From an uncultured Luminiphilus sp. (lineage in GTDB: Bacteria; Pseudomonadota; Gammaproteobacteria; Pseudomonadales; Halieaceae), in NCBI GenBank assembly GCA_943840615.1, contig CALSVI010000017.1, positions 1 through 64,000 of the forward strand: DNA of 64,000 bases, read 5' to 3'. Shown piece by piece: positions 56,728 to 64,000 of the stretch; the stretch's first letter is position 1, and each line of letters starts with the position of its first letter. Position numbers and translations under genes: made by a program. Under the pieces are notes generated by a model, which had not been told where the DNA came from, made no database searches, and saw only the letters and a list, made by a program, of their open reading frames with translations.

Positions 56728-57866
56728 TTAGATAGAATCCTCTTTTCAGTGCTGATCGCGGTGAGAATACCGAAACCGAGCAACAGGGTGACAATGGAAG
56801 TCCCGCCGAAGCTCACAAAAGGCAGTGGCACCCCGACGACGGGCAGAACCCCCGCCACCATGCCCATATTGACGATGACATAGACGCAGAACGTCAGAGT
56901 GATCGCACTGGCGAGCAATCTGCCGAAGCTCGTTTGCGCGGTAAAGCTAATCCACAGGCCTCGGGCCACCACCAGGCCATACAACACCAACAGTCCTAGA
57001 ACGCCTCGCAAGCCCCATTCCTCTGCCAATACCGCGATAATAAAATCCGTTTGGCTCTCGGGCAAAAAGTCCAGATGCGACTGGGTGCCCTGTAGCCAAC
57101 CCTTTCCGCTCCAACCCCCTGACCCGATGGCCGTTTTGGACTGGATGATATTCCAACCGGCCCCCAGTCTGTCCGCTTCCGGGTCAAACAGCGTGAGGAT
57201 CCGCTGTTTTTGATAATCCCTCAGTAGATACAACCAGGCGGGCCAGATACAGGCCAACGCGGCCAGCGCGCCCGACAGTATCTGCCACCAGCTGACCCCA
57301 GCCATGAACACCACGAAGGCACCACTAGCGGCGACCAAAATAGCCGTGCCCAAATCAGGCTGGACCGCAATCGCTACTGCGGGCAAGGCAATCATGAGTA
57401 GCGCGACAACTGTGGCACCGGGACGCGGTGGCAGTCCGTGACGGACAATCCACGCGGCCACTACCAATGGCATGGCAATCTTCATGATCTCCGAAGGCTG
57501 AAAGCGGATAACGCCGAGGCTCAACCAGCGCTGCGCACCCTTCGCGCCGACTCCGAAGAAGGGAATCATCAGCAACAGTAAGAGCGCCGCCAAATAGAGT
57601 GCGGGAGCCCAGCGCTCAAGAGTGTCGAGGCGAACCTGCGCCACCACCAAGAACACGCCGAGGCCCACCACAAAGTTGCGAATCTGGCGGTTCACCGTGT
57701 TCCAGTCGCCATCTGACGCGCTGAAGAGCACAAATAAGCCAACGACCGCGATGGCTAACACGGGGATGAGTAGCACCACATCGAGATGCAGACGCTCTGC
57801 GGGGGACTGTGCTCGGGGAAAGTCCCGGTCAGAGCCCTCTAAAAAGCGCGTGTACTCAGACATCAC
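56724..57866 (-). CDS. rodA: RodA (MrdB) SEDS glycosyltransferase
   Basis: 380 residues, ten predicted helices. SEDS landmarks: LGVIRFQPSEIMKIAMPLVVA, AIAVQPDLGTAILVA (catalytic Asp region), GWSGKGWLQGTQSHLDFLPESQTDF and VGVPLPFVSFGGTSIVTLLLG. RodA polymerises glycan during elongation together with PBP2. It overlaps mrdA by 11 bases. Confidence 0.97.
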   Translation of the reverse strand: MMSEYTRFLEGSDRDFPRAQSPAERLHLDVVLLIPVLAIAVVGLFVLFSASDGDWNTVNRQIRNFVVGLGVFLVVAQVRLDTLERWAPALYLAALLLLLMIPFFGVGAKGAQRWLSLGVIRFQPSEIMKIAMPLVVAAWIVRHGLPPRPGATVVALLMIALPAVAIAVQPDLGTAILVAASGAFVVFMAGVSWWQILSGALAALACIWPAWLYLLRDYQKQRILTLFDPEADRLGAGWNIIQSKTAIGSGGWSGKGWLQGTQSHLDFLPESQTDFIIAVLAEEWGLRGVLGLLVLYGLVVARGLWISFTAQTSFGRLLASAITLTFCVYVIVNMGMVAGVLPVVGVPLPFVSFGGTSIVTLLLGFGILTAISTEKRILSK

Positions 57867-59703
57867 CGGCCTCTCTCAGCCACGCATCGATCACGCGGCG
57901 GGCTACCGGCGATGCTGCACCGCTGCCGCCGCCATTCTCTGCAATCACCGCGATCACAATACGGGGGTTCTCGACAGGCGCAAAGGCAATAAAGAGTCCG
58001 TGGTTGCGGTTGCGTTCGCTGATGGCATCCTCGTCATAGACGGCATCCTGCGCGATGCTGACCACCTGGGAAGTACCGGTTTTGCCCGCCATCTGATAAC
58101 CCATACCGTTGGCGATGCTTGCTGCGGTCCCCCGCGGCGAATGCACGACATCTACCATGCCAGCGACCACCGCTTTCCAATCATCTTCATCAATCTCCTG
58201 CGGTGGTCGCTGCACACCGCCGACGGTGAGGTCACCCACACGATGCACCACCGACGGCACAAAACTCTCTCCCTTATTCGCGAGCATCATGGCCGCCTGC
58301 GCCAACTGCAAGGGCGTCGCCAGCATATAACCCTGACCAATGCCGGCACTGATCGTTTCACCGGGATACCACGGCTCACCCAAGGCAGTCCGCTTCCAGT
58401 GCTTGTTGGGTAAAATACCGTCTTGCTCGCCGGTGGTATCGATCCCCGTTCGCTGCCCCAGACCGTAAGGCTGCAGTACCTCTGCCATCGTATCGATCCC
58501 CATACGGTGGGCTAAATCGTAAAAATACGTATCGCAGGACTCTGCGATAGCCGTATGTAAATCCACCGTGTCAGCGTGGCCCGTCCCGCGCACTCGCAAC
58601 GTCCAGTCCCGATAACGCCGATCATCGCCAGGCAGTCGATACCAACCGGGGTCTGGTATTGCCGTGTCTGGCGTAACGAGCCCGCGCTCCAGCGCGCCAA
58701 GGCCAATCAGTGGCTTGACCGTTGATCCCGGCGGATATTGACCCTGTACCGCACGATTCAGGAGCGGCGTATCGAGCGAGCCCCTCAGCTGGGCAAAATC
58801 GGAGTAGCTGATCCCCTCAACAAAAAGATTCGCGTCATAGCTGGGATTGGAAACCATAGCCAGTACACCGCCGGTAGCCGGATCCAAGGCTACGATAGCT
58901 CCTCGTTGATCACCTAGCGCAGCGACGGCCTCGCGCTGCAGATCCAGATCCAGATACAGGCGCAGGTTCTTGCCCGCTTCAGGCGCCTCTTTTTCCAGTA
59001 CGCGCAACACCCGTCCGTGGGCGTTCGTTTCGATATGTTGAAATCCCGGCTTGCCGTGTAAGAGCGGTTCGTAGCGCTTCTCCAAACCGACTTTCCCGGT
59101 ATGCAGCGTGCCTCGATAGCGCTCGGTATCGAGTTCGTCCAGATCATTCGCGCTCACTCTACCGACATAACCCAGAACATGGCTGAGCGCTTGACCGTAG
59201 GGATAATCGCGAGTCAGCTGGGCATCAACTACCACTCCCGGCATGGCATGCAGATCTACCGCTATGCTCGCGAGAGCCGTATCGTCCAGACCGAGCTTAA
59301 TCGGCACTGACTCAAAAGGGCGTCGCCGCTCCGACCGCTCCCGAAACGCCGTCAGCTCACGATCCGTTAGCGACAGACGTTCTGTCAGGGCCAGTATTAA
59401 TGCCTCTGAATTCTCGCTCCGCTCTCTGACCACGCCGATCACAAAGGTGGGTTTATTCGCCGCCAGTAACCGTCCCTTGCGATCAACAATCTGCCCCCGG
59501 GTCGGCGGAATGACTTCCACCCTGATACGGTTGCGATCCGATTGGGTGAGAAAGTCCTCATGCTGCGTTATTTGCAATGAATAGTAGCGATAAACGAGGA
59601 CAGTCAGCAGGAGAGCGATGCCCAGCAGTGCAGCGATCAGCCTGGAGCGGTTAATCATCCACTCCCGACGCGTATCTCGCAGGGCATCAAGTGGTCTGAG
59701 CAT
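57856..59703 (-). CDS. mrdA: penicillin-binding protein 2 (MrdA)
   Basis: 615 residues: one N-terminal membrane helix (LIAALLGIALLLTVLVYRYY), pedestal domain, transpeptidase domain with SxxK in YPPGSTVKPLIG, SxN in AESCDTYFY (Cys/Asp variant) and KTG in MAGKTGTSQVV. It cross-links peptidoglycan for rod shape with RodA. One base overlap with rlmH. Confidence 0.97.
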   Translation of the reverse strand: MLRPLDALRDTRREWMINRSRLIAALLGIALLLTVLVYRYYSLQITQHEDFLTQSDRNRIRVEVIPPTRGQIVDRKGRLLAANKPTFVIGVVRERSENSEALILALTERLSLTDRELTAFRERSERRRPFESVPIKLGLDDTALASIAVDLHAMPGVVVDAQLTRDYPYGQALSHVLGYVGRVSANDLDELDTERYRGTLHTGKVGLEKRYEPLLHGKPGFQHIETNAHGRVLRVLEKEAPEAGKNLRLYLDLDLQREAVAALGDQRGAIVALDPATGGVLAMVSNPSYDANLFVEGISYSDFAQLRGSLDTPLLNRAVQGQYPPGSTVKPLIGLGALERGLVTPDTAIPDPGWYRLPGDDRRYRDWTLRVRGTGHADTVDLHTAIAESCDTYFYDLAHRMGIDTMAEVLQPYGLGQRTGIDTTGEQDGILPNKHWKRTALGEPWYPGETISAGIGQGYMLATPLQLAQAAMMLANKGESFVPSVVHRVGDLTVGGVQRPPQEIDEDDWKAVVAGMVDVVHSPRGTAASIANGMGYQMAGKTGTSQVVSIAQDAVYDEDAISERNRNHGLFIAFAPVENPRIVIAVIAENGGGSGAASPVARRVIDAWLREAGDV

Positions 59704-60173
59704 CAGTTACCCCGATGATAGGGATGGCCCGCCTTTATCGACCACGCGCGATACAATTGCTCCGAGAGAATCACACGCACCAATGGATGCGGCAGCGTGA
59801 TGCGCCCAAAAGACCACCGTTCTTTTGCCATGCCGATAACACTCTTGTGCAGACCGTCTGGCCCGCCGATAGCGATGCTCACCTGCTCACCCTGCATCTG
59901 CCAATGGTCAAATCGCTCGGCAATCATCTCGGTGCTGATCTCCAGACCAGAAACGTCGAGTGCAATCAAATAATCATCGCGACTGAGCCGCGCACGGATC
60001 GCATCGGCTTCCTGTTCTCGGTAACGCTCCTCGGAGGAACTCCCGCGTTTCGCCGGTGGAATATCCAGCCATTCCACTGGCATTTCCCGGGGCAGACGAC
60101 GCGCATATTCTTCGACCCCTTGATCTACCCATGCCGGCATTTTTTGCCCCACCGCCAGCACTCTCAGCCGCAT
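59703..60173 (-). CDS. rlmH: 23S rRNA (pseudouridine1915-N3)-methyltransferase RlmH
   Basis: 156 residues from ATG 60173 ([20 protein letters not shown]). SPOUT knot: LIALDVSGLEISTEM, SIAIGGPDGLHKSVIG with the SAM loop, and the C-terminal HPLVRVILSEQLYRAWSI ... HPYHRGN, a signature tail. It methylates the stalk of 23S helix 69. Start shares a base with the rsfS stop. Confidence 0.97.
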   Translation of the reverse strand: MRLRVLAVGQKMPAWVDQGVEEYARRLPREMPVEWLDIPPAKRGSSSEERYREQEADAIRARLSRDDYLIALDVSGLEISTEMIAERFDHWQMQGEQVSIAIGGPDGLHKSVIGMAKERWSFGRITLPHPLVRVILSEQLYRAWSIKAGHPYHRGN

Positions 60174-60547
60174 CAGCTGTCCTGAGGTTGCGCGCTCTGC
60201 ACAGACCACAGTCGCTCGAGATCATAAAAATTTCGGGCTGCTGGTTGCATGACATGGACCACGACATCACCGAAATCCACGAGCACCCACTCACCGCCGC
60301 GCTCACCTTCGACGCCCAGCGGCCGGACCCCCTGTTCTTTGGCCTTCATCAAGACGTTGTTAGCGAGAGATTTAACGTGGCGGCTCGATGTCCCACTGGC
60401 TACCACTAACCAATCCATCACCGAACTGAGCTCCCGGACATCGAGCACCACAGGCTCTAACGCCTTGAGATCCTCAAGCGCCGCTTGCGCGAGCGAGAGC
60501 AACGCGGCGCCATGCGGTATCTCCGGGACCGAAGCTTCAGCTTTCAT
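60173..60547 (-). CDS. rsfS: ribosomal silencing factor RsfS
   Basis: 124 residues, Iojap family: [72 protein letters not shown]. It binds L14 and blocks subunit joining in starvation. Overlaps nadD by four bases. Confidence 0.96.
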   Translation of the reverse strand: MKAEASVPEIPHGAALLSLAQAALEDLKALEPVVLDVRELSSVMDWLVVASGTSSRHVKSLANNVLMKAKEQGVRPLGVEGERGGEWVLVDFGDVVVHVMQPAARNFYDLERLWSVQSAQPQDS

Positions 60548-61209
60548 GTGTTGTCAAAACCAAAAAGATCATGCTGGGCAATATACTCCATTACTGAGTC
60601 GGGAAGCAGAAAGCGCGGGTCACGCCCCGCACTGATCATCGCTCGAATATCGGAGGACGCGATATCGAGAAGCGGCTGCTGCAATCTGATCACGCCTCCG
60701 GCGGGCCGTGACAGCAGCTCGGTGTGATCGACTTCGTGATGCGCCACCCAACTGGAGACTTCGGTAGCTGGCGGCAAAGCACCGGGACGATCCATGACCG
60801 CCAGATGAGCAACATCAAGCAACCGCTGCCATTGAGACCACCGCGGCAGTGTCGCCAGGACGTCCGAGCCGACGATCCATACAAGCGTGCGCTCGGCGCC
60901 GTATTCCAGACGGAGACTCTCCAAGGTGTCAATCGTGTAAGACGGCCCGGGCCGGTCCAACTCCAGGGGGTCTACCTCCAGACCCGGCACGGCGGCGACC
61001 GCCAGACGCAACATCGCCACGCGATGTGCCCCGCTGACACTCGCCGCGTCTTTCAAGGGAGATTGTGCGGCGGGGATCAATTTAACCCGCTCGAGATCAA
61101 GGCAGTCGCGCACCGCCATGGCGCCGCGCAAGTGCCCGATGTGCACGGGATCAAACGCACCACCCAGAAAACCCACAGGACCGCCTGTGTCAGCCATGGT
61201 CATGCTCAC
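60544..61209 (-). CDS. nadD: nicotinate-nucleotide adenylyltransferase
   Basis: 221 residues: [20 protein letters not shown] (GxFDPxHxGH nucleotide site), [22 protein letters not shown], and [13 protein letters not shown] near the C-terminus. It makes NaAD from NaMN and ATP in NAD synthesis. Overlaps proA and rsfS by four bases each. Confidence 0.96.
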   Translation of the reverse strand: MSMTMADTGGPVGFLGGAFDPVHIGHLRGAMAVRDCLDLERVKLIPAAQSPLKDAASVSGAHRVAMLRLAVAAVPGLEVDPLELDRPGPSYTIDTLESLRLEYGAERTLVWIVGSDVLATLPRWSQWQRLLDVAHLAVMDRPGALPPATEVSSWVAHHEVDHTELLSRPAGGVIRLQQPLLDIASSDIRAMISAGRDPRFLLPDSVMEYIAQHDLFGFDNT

Positions 61210-62462
61210 TGGCGAATATGGCCATCACCCTTAACGATGTATTTACGCGACGTCAGGCCTTCCAAGCCTACCGGGCCCCTAGCGTGGAGCTTACCGGTGG
61301 AAATACCGATCTCAGCACCCAGACCATACTCAAACCCGTCTGCAAACCGGGTGGAAACGTTATGCATCACCGAGCCGGAATCGACCTCGCGTAAAAACCG
61401 CGATGCTGTCTCGGGGTTCTCGGTCACAATACTTTCGGTGTGGTCGGAACCGTACCGTGCGATGTGCGCCATCGCTTCGCTCACGTCGTTGACCATCCTG
61501 ACTGACAGTATCGGCGCCAGATACTCCGTCGACCAATCCGCCTCAGAGGCATCGATTGTGATCGCCGGAGCGACTTGTCGTGACTCTGCACAACCCCTCA
61601 GTTCAACACCCTCTCCCTGCAACGCCGTCACTAAGTCTGGCAGCATCGCCGACTGCGCTTTGGCGACCAGCAGGGTTTCCATTGTGTTGCAGGTGCCGTA
61701 ACGCTGAGTCTTGGCATTGAATGCGATGCGATGGGCTTTCTCGCAGTCTGCATCGCTATCAATATAGACGTGACAAATGCCGTCAAGGTGCGCCAGAACC
61801 GGCACCTTACTTTCGGCAGCGACCCGCTCAATCAATCCTTTTCCACCGCGTGGTACCAGCAGATCGATGTACTCCGGCATGGTCAGCATTGCCCCCACCG
61901 CGGCGCGATCGACGACCGGAACCACCTGCGCCGCCTCGACCGGCATGCCCGCTTTGGACAGCCCCGCGGCCAACGCCTCACCCAACTTAGTATTGGAGTG
62001 GATGGCTTCGGAACCGCCTCTGAGGATGACGGCGTTACCCGCTTTCAGACACAGAGCCGCCGCCTCCACCGTGACGTTGGGTCGCGACTCGTAAATCATA
62101 CCGATAACGCCCAGCGGGACACGCATGGTACCCACGTCAATGCCTGACGGCATCCGCTGCAGATCGCTGATCGTGCCGATAGGGTCAGGCAGAGCAGCCA
62201 CCTGAGAAAGCCCTTCCTCCAGCGCGTCCAGCCTTGCCGGCGTGAGTGCGAGGCGATCCATCAGGGCCGCATCCAGCCCATGATTGCGGCCCTGTTCCAA
62301 ATCAGCCTCGTTAGCCGCCAGAATGGTTTCGCGGCTGGCGGTGATCGCCTCCCGTATCGCGATCAACGCCGCATTGCGTTGCTCGCCGCTGGCACTGGCC
62401 ACCGCACGAGATGCGGCGCGGGCCGCATGTCCCATTTCTGCCATGGCGGTTTGAATATCCAT
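61206..62462 (-). CDS. proA: gamma-glutamyl phosphate reductase
   Basis: 418 residues from ATG 62462; GTG 62477 is the longer option. Aldehyde-dehydrogenase fold: [39 protein letters not shown], catalytic Cys in [15 protein letters not shown], and [26 protein letters not shown]. It reduces glutamyl-phosphate in proline synthesis. The next gene downstream, nadD, overlaps its stop. Confidence 0.97.
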   Translation of the reverse strand: MDIQTAMAEMGHAARAASRAVASASGEQRNAALIAIREAITASRETILAANEADLEQGRNHGLDAALMDRLALTPARLDALEEGLSQVAALPDPIGTISDLQRMPSGIDVGTMRVPLGVIGMIYESRPNVTVEAAALCLKAGNAVILRGGSEAIHSNTKLGEALAAGLSKAGMPVEAAQVVPVVDRAAVGAMLTMPEYIDLLVPRGGKGLIERVAAESKVPVLAHLDGICHVYIDSDADCEKAHRIAFNAKTQRYGTCNTMETLLVAKAQSAMLPDLVTALQGEGVELRGCAESRQVAPAITIDASEADWSTEYLAPILSVRMVNDVSEAMAHIARYGSDHTESIVTENPETASRFLREVDSGSVMHNVSTRFADGFEYGLGAEIGISTGKLHARGPVGLEGLTSRKYIVKGDGHIRQ

Positions 62463-62489
62463 TACCTTTCCCGTCACTGACCCGGGGAC

Positions 62490-62819
62490 TTACTCCTGCC
62501 CTTCTTCAGCGTCTCCCGTTGACACCAACTCCTTGAGCTCGCCGGAGGCTTCCATATCGCAGACGATGTCACAACCACCAACGAGTTCAGCATCGACCCA
62601 CAGTTGGGGAAACGTAGGCCAGTTGGCGTAGGTCGGCAGATTCGCGCGGATATCGGGACTGCTTAACACATCCACGTAGGCGAATTTTTCACCGCAGGAC
62701 ATCAACGCCTGCACGGTTCTCGCAGAAAACCCGCATTGGGGTTGGTTAGGCGAGCCCTTCATGTAGAGAATAATGCGATTCCCCTCTACCTGCTCGCGGA
62801 TGGTCTCCATAATGTCCAT
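62490..62819 (-). CDS. grxD: monothiol glutaredoxin GrxD
   Basis: 109 residues from ATG 62819 (GGAG six nt upstream); the track's 60-residue N-extension is not real. Monothiol active site QCGFSARTVQ, then KFAYVDVLSSPDIRANL, WPTFPQLWVDAELVGGCDI. These proteins carry [2Fe-2S] clusters with BolA partners and shuttle them to acceptor proteins. Divergent from the ArgD-like gene. Confidence 0.95.
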   Translation of the reverse strand: MDIMETIREQVEGNRIILYMKGSPNQPQCGFSARTVQALMSCGEKFAYVDVLSSPDIRANLPTYANWPTFPQLWVDAELVGGCDIVCDMEASGELKELVSTGDAEEGQE

Positions 62820-62998
62820 ACACTGCTCCGTCGTGGCGGTCACCCGCCATTGCGTGGGTTTGATTGAGACCCCTATTGTAATACGACAATGGCACCGCAA
62901 GAGAGGCCCCGCGCGTAAAACTACCGATGCGACACATTTGACTCCGCCTGACGCTCCGCTACTCTTGCTCCCCCGCCGATATATTGGGCTAAAACACA

Positions 62999-64000
62999 AT
63001 GCCAGACGCGACGCCTGCCATTATGCCGACCTATGGTCGTCTGCCTGTCACCTTCTCTCGAGGAGAAGGCGCGGTGCTGTACGACACGACGGATCGTGCC
63101 TATCTGGACGGCTTGTCCGGCATCGCCGTCACTAATCTGGGGCATCGACATCCCCGCGTCACCGAGGCGGTGACCGAGCAGGCCAAACGATTAGTGCACA
63201 CCTCTAACCTGTTCCACATCGGTCTGCAGGAAGCGGTTGCAGAGCAACTTCGCGCCATCACCGGCATGGAAAACATGTTTTTCTGTAACTCGGGCGCGGA
63301 AGCAAATGAAGCGGCGATAAAACTAGCGCGGCGCTTCGGCCACCAAAAGGGTGTCGAAAAACCGAAGATTATTGTGCTGGATGGCGCCTTTCACGGCCGC
63401 ACGATCGGTGCGCTGTCAGCCACCGGCAACCAGAAAATTCGCCAGGGCTTCGGACCGCTTCTGGACGGGTTCGAGCGGGTCCCACCCAATGATCTCGCCG
63501 CAATCGACGCTCTGGGCGAGGCACTAACTGGCGTAGTCGCTGTATTAGTGGAGCCCATTTTGGGAGAGGGCGGGATCCGACCGCTGGATATTGACTATCT
63601 GCAAGGCCTGCGCGCACTCTGCACAAAACATCAGTGGTTACTGATGTTCGACGAGGTTCAAACGGGAAACGGACGCTGCGGCTCGGCCTATGTTTTTGAA
63701 CAAATGGGGGTGGAGCCCGATGTGTTGCTCACTGCAAAGGGATTGGGCAATGGTCTACCCATTGGAGTCTGTATGGCGAGAGGCGTCGCCGCAGAGCAGC
63801 TGGGTCCCGGCGACCATGGCTCCACCTATGGCGGCAACCCGTTGTGCTGCGCTGCCGCGCAGGCGGTACTCACCACGCTCACACAAGAGAACGTGATGTC
63901 ACAGGCTAATCACATCAGAGACTCACTGCTCACCGCTTTGCAGGGTCACCTGGCGGACCCAACGCTGGTTACCGAAGTGCGGGGGCGAGGTCTTATGATA
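62999..64000 (+). CDS. argD: acetylornithine/succinyldiaminopimelate aminotransferase (ArgD-like), partial
   Basis: ATG 62999 opens MPDATPAIMPTYGRLPVTF and stays in frame to the right edge (334 codons); the ORF track misses it for want of a stop. Class III PLP aminotransferase: FCNSGAEANEAAIKLARRF, DGAFHGRTIGALSATGN, VEPILGEGGI, MFDEVQTGNGRCG, Schiff-base lysine in LLTAKGLGNGLPIG, then HGSTYGGNPLCCAAA. It transaminates acetylornithine (arginine pathway) or succinyl-DAP (lysine pathway). The last about 60 residues are outside the window. Confidence 0.93.
   Translation, partial: MPDATPAIMPTYGRLPVTFSRGEGAVLYDTTDRAYLDGLSGIAVTNLGHRHPRVTEAVTEQAKRLVHTSNLFHIGLQEAVAEQLRAITGMENMFFCNSGAEANEAAIKLARRFGHQKGVEKPKIIVLDGAFHGRTIGALSATGNQKIRQGFGPLLDGFERVPPNDLAAIDALGEALTGVVAVLVEPILGEGGIRPLDIDYLQGLRALCTKHQWLLMFDEVQTGNGRCGSAYVFEQMGVEPDVLLTAKGLGNGLPIGVCMARGVAAEQLGPGDHGSTYGGNPLCCAAAQAVLTTLTQENVMSQANHIRDSLLTALQGHLADPTLVTEVRGRGLMI

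Noticed and set aside
1-64000. CRISPR arrays, insertion sequences, prophage or integrase genes
   Set aside because: No regularly spaced direct repeats, transposase motifs or integrase-type ORFs were seen by eye; tRNA-Lys has no adjacent integrase or duplicated 3' end.

Overview
This looks like chromosomal DNA of a marine gammaproteobacterium, most likely of the OM60/NOR5 (Halieaceae) type. That placement is an inference from gene content and order, because the window has no rRNA. The support is: classical gammaproteobacterial blocks (aspS-yebC-ruvCAB-ybgC-tolQRAB-pal-cpoB, and proA-nadD-rsfS-rlmH-mrdA-rodA-mltB-rlpA-dacA-ybeD-lipB), a moderately GC-rich sequence, and many marine-style accessory genes (TonB receptor, TPR-sulfotransferase, Rieske oxygenase, PhyH oxygenases).

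Layout. 1-1.7 kb: 5' part of a large YdbH/AsmA-like envelope gene that runs off the left edge. 1.8-5.1 kb: lrp divergent from alanine dehydrogenase across a very AT-rich spacer, then a PLP-dependent amino-acid decarboxylase. 5.2-10 kb: a probable zntB/corA remnant, an NCS1 nucleobase-type permease, a membrane-anchored GH1 glycosidase and a PLD/cardiolipin-synthase-like lipoprotein. 10.2-13.4 kb: a three-gene 2-oxoacid/acetoin dehydrogenase operon (E1-alpha, E1-beta, E2, no E3). 13.5-15.4 kb: MFS and LysE transporters. 15.6-21 kb: a TonB-dependent receptor convergent with a TPR-sulfotransferase/propeller-like pair across a perfect 19-bp hairpin. 21-24.3 kb: MFS permease, amidohydrolase and Asp/Asn hydroxylase, all frameshifted. 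24.4-35.4 kb: a BetI/TetR-type regulator with a clear palindromic operator and a catabolic cluster (two PYROXD2-like FAD oxidoreductases, a GcvT/DmdA-like protein, a Rieske oxygenase, an APC permease, PhyH oxygenase, class II aldolase, class V aminotransferase). This is the best candidate for a poorly described pathway and looks designed to oxidise and demethylate a methylated amine or betaine. 35.5 kb: tRNA-Lys(TTT) with promoter and terminator. 35.7-46.1 kb: cpoB to fmdB core block. 46.2-51.1 kb: HU-like protein, proS, lytic transglycosylase, glutamine-synthetase-like ligase and glutathione peroxidase. 51.1-62.8 kb: prfC and the cell-shape/peptidoglycan/lipoate/NAD/proline block. 63-64 kb: grxD and the start of an ArgD-like aminotransferase cut by the right edge.

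A striking technical feature is at least 18 single-base frameshifts in 11 genes, 16 of them between 21.4 and 38.1 kb. Several lie at short homopolymers, and protein similarity continues on both sides. They hit conserved genes (tolB, cpoB) as well as accessory ones, so sequencing or assembly error is the simplest explanation. I therefore annotate these as single genes and give the approximate break points. Two edge genes (1-1679 minus and 62999-64000 plus) are missing from the ORF track because they have no stop inside the window.
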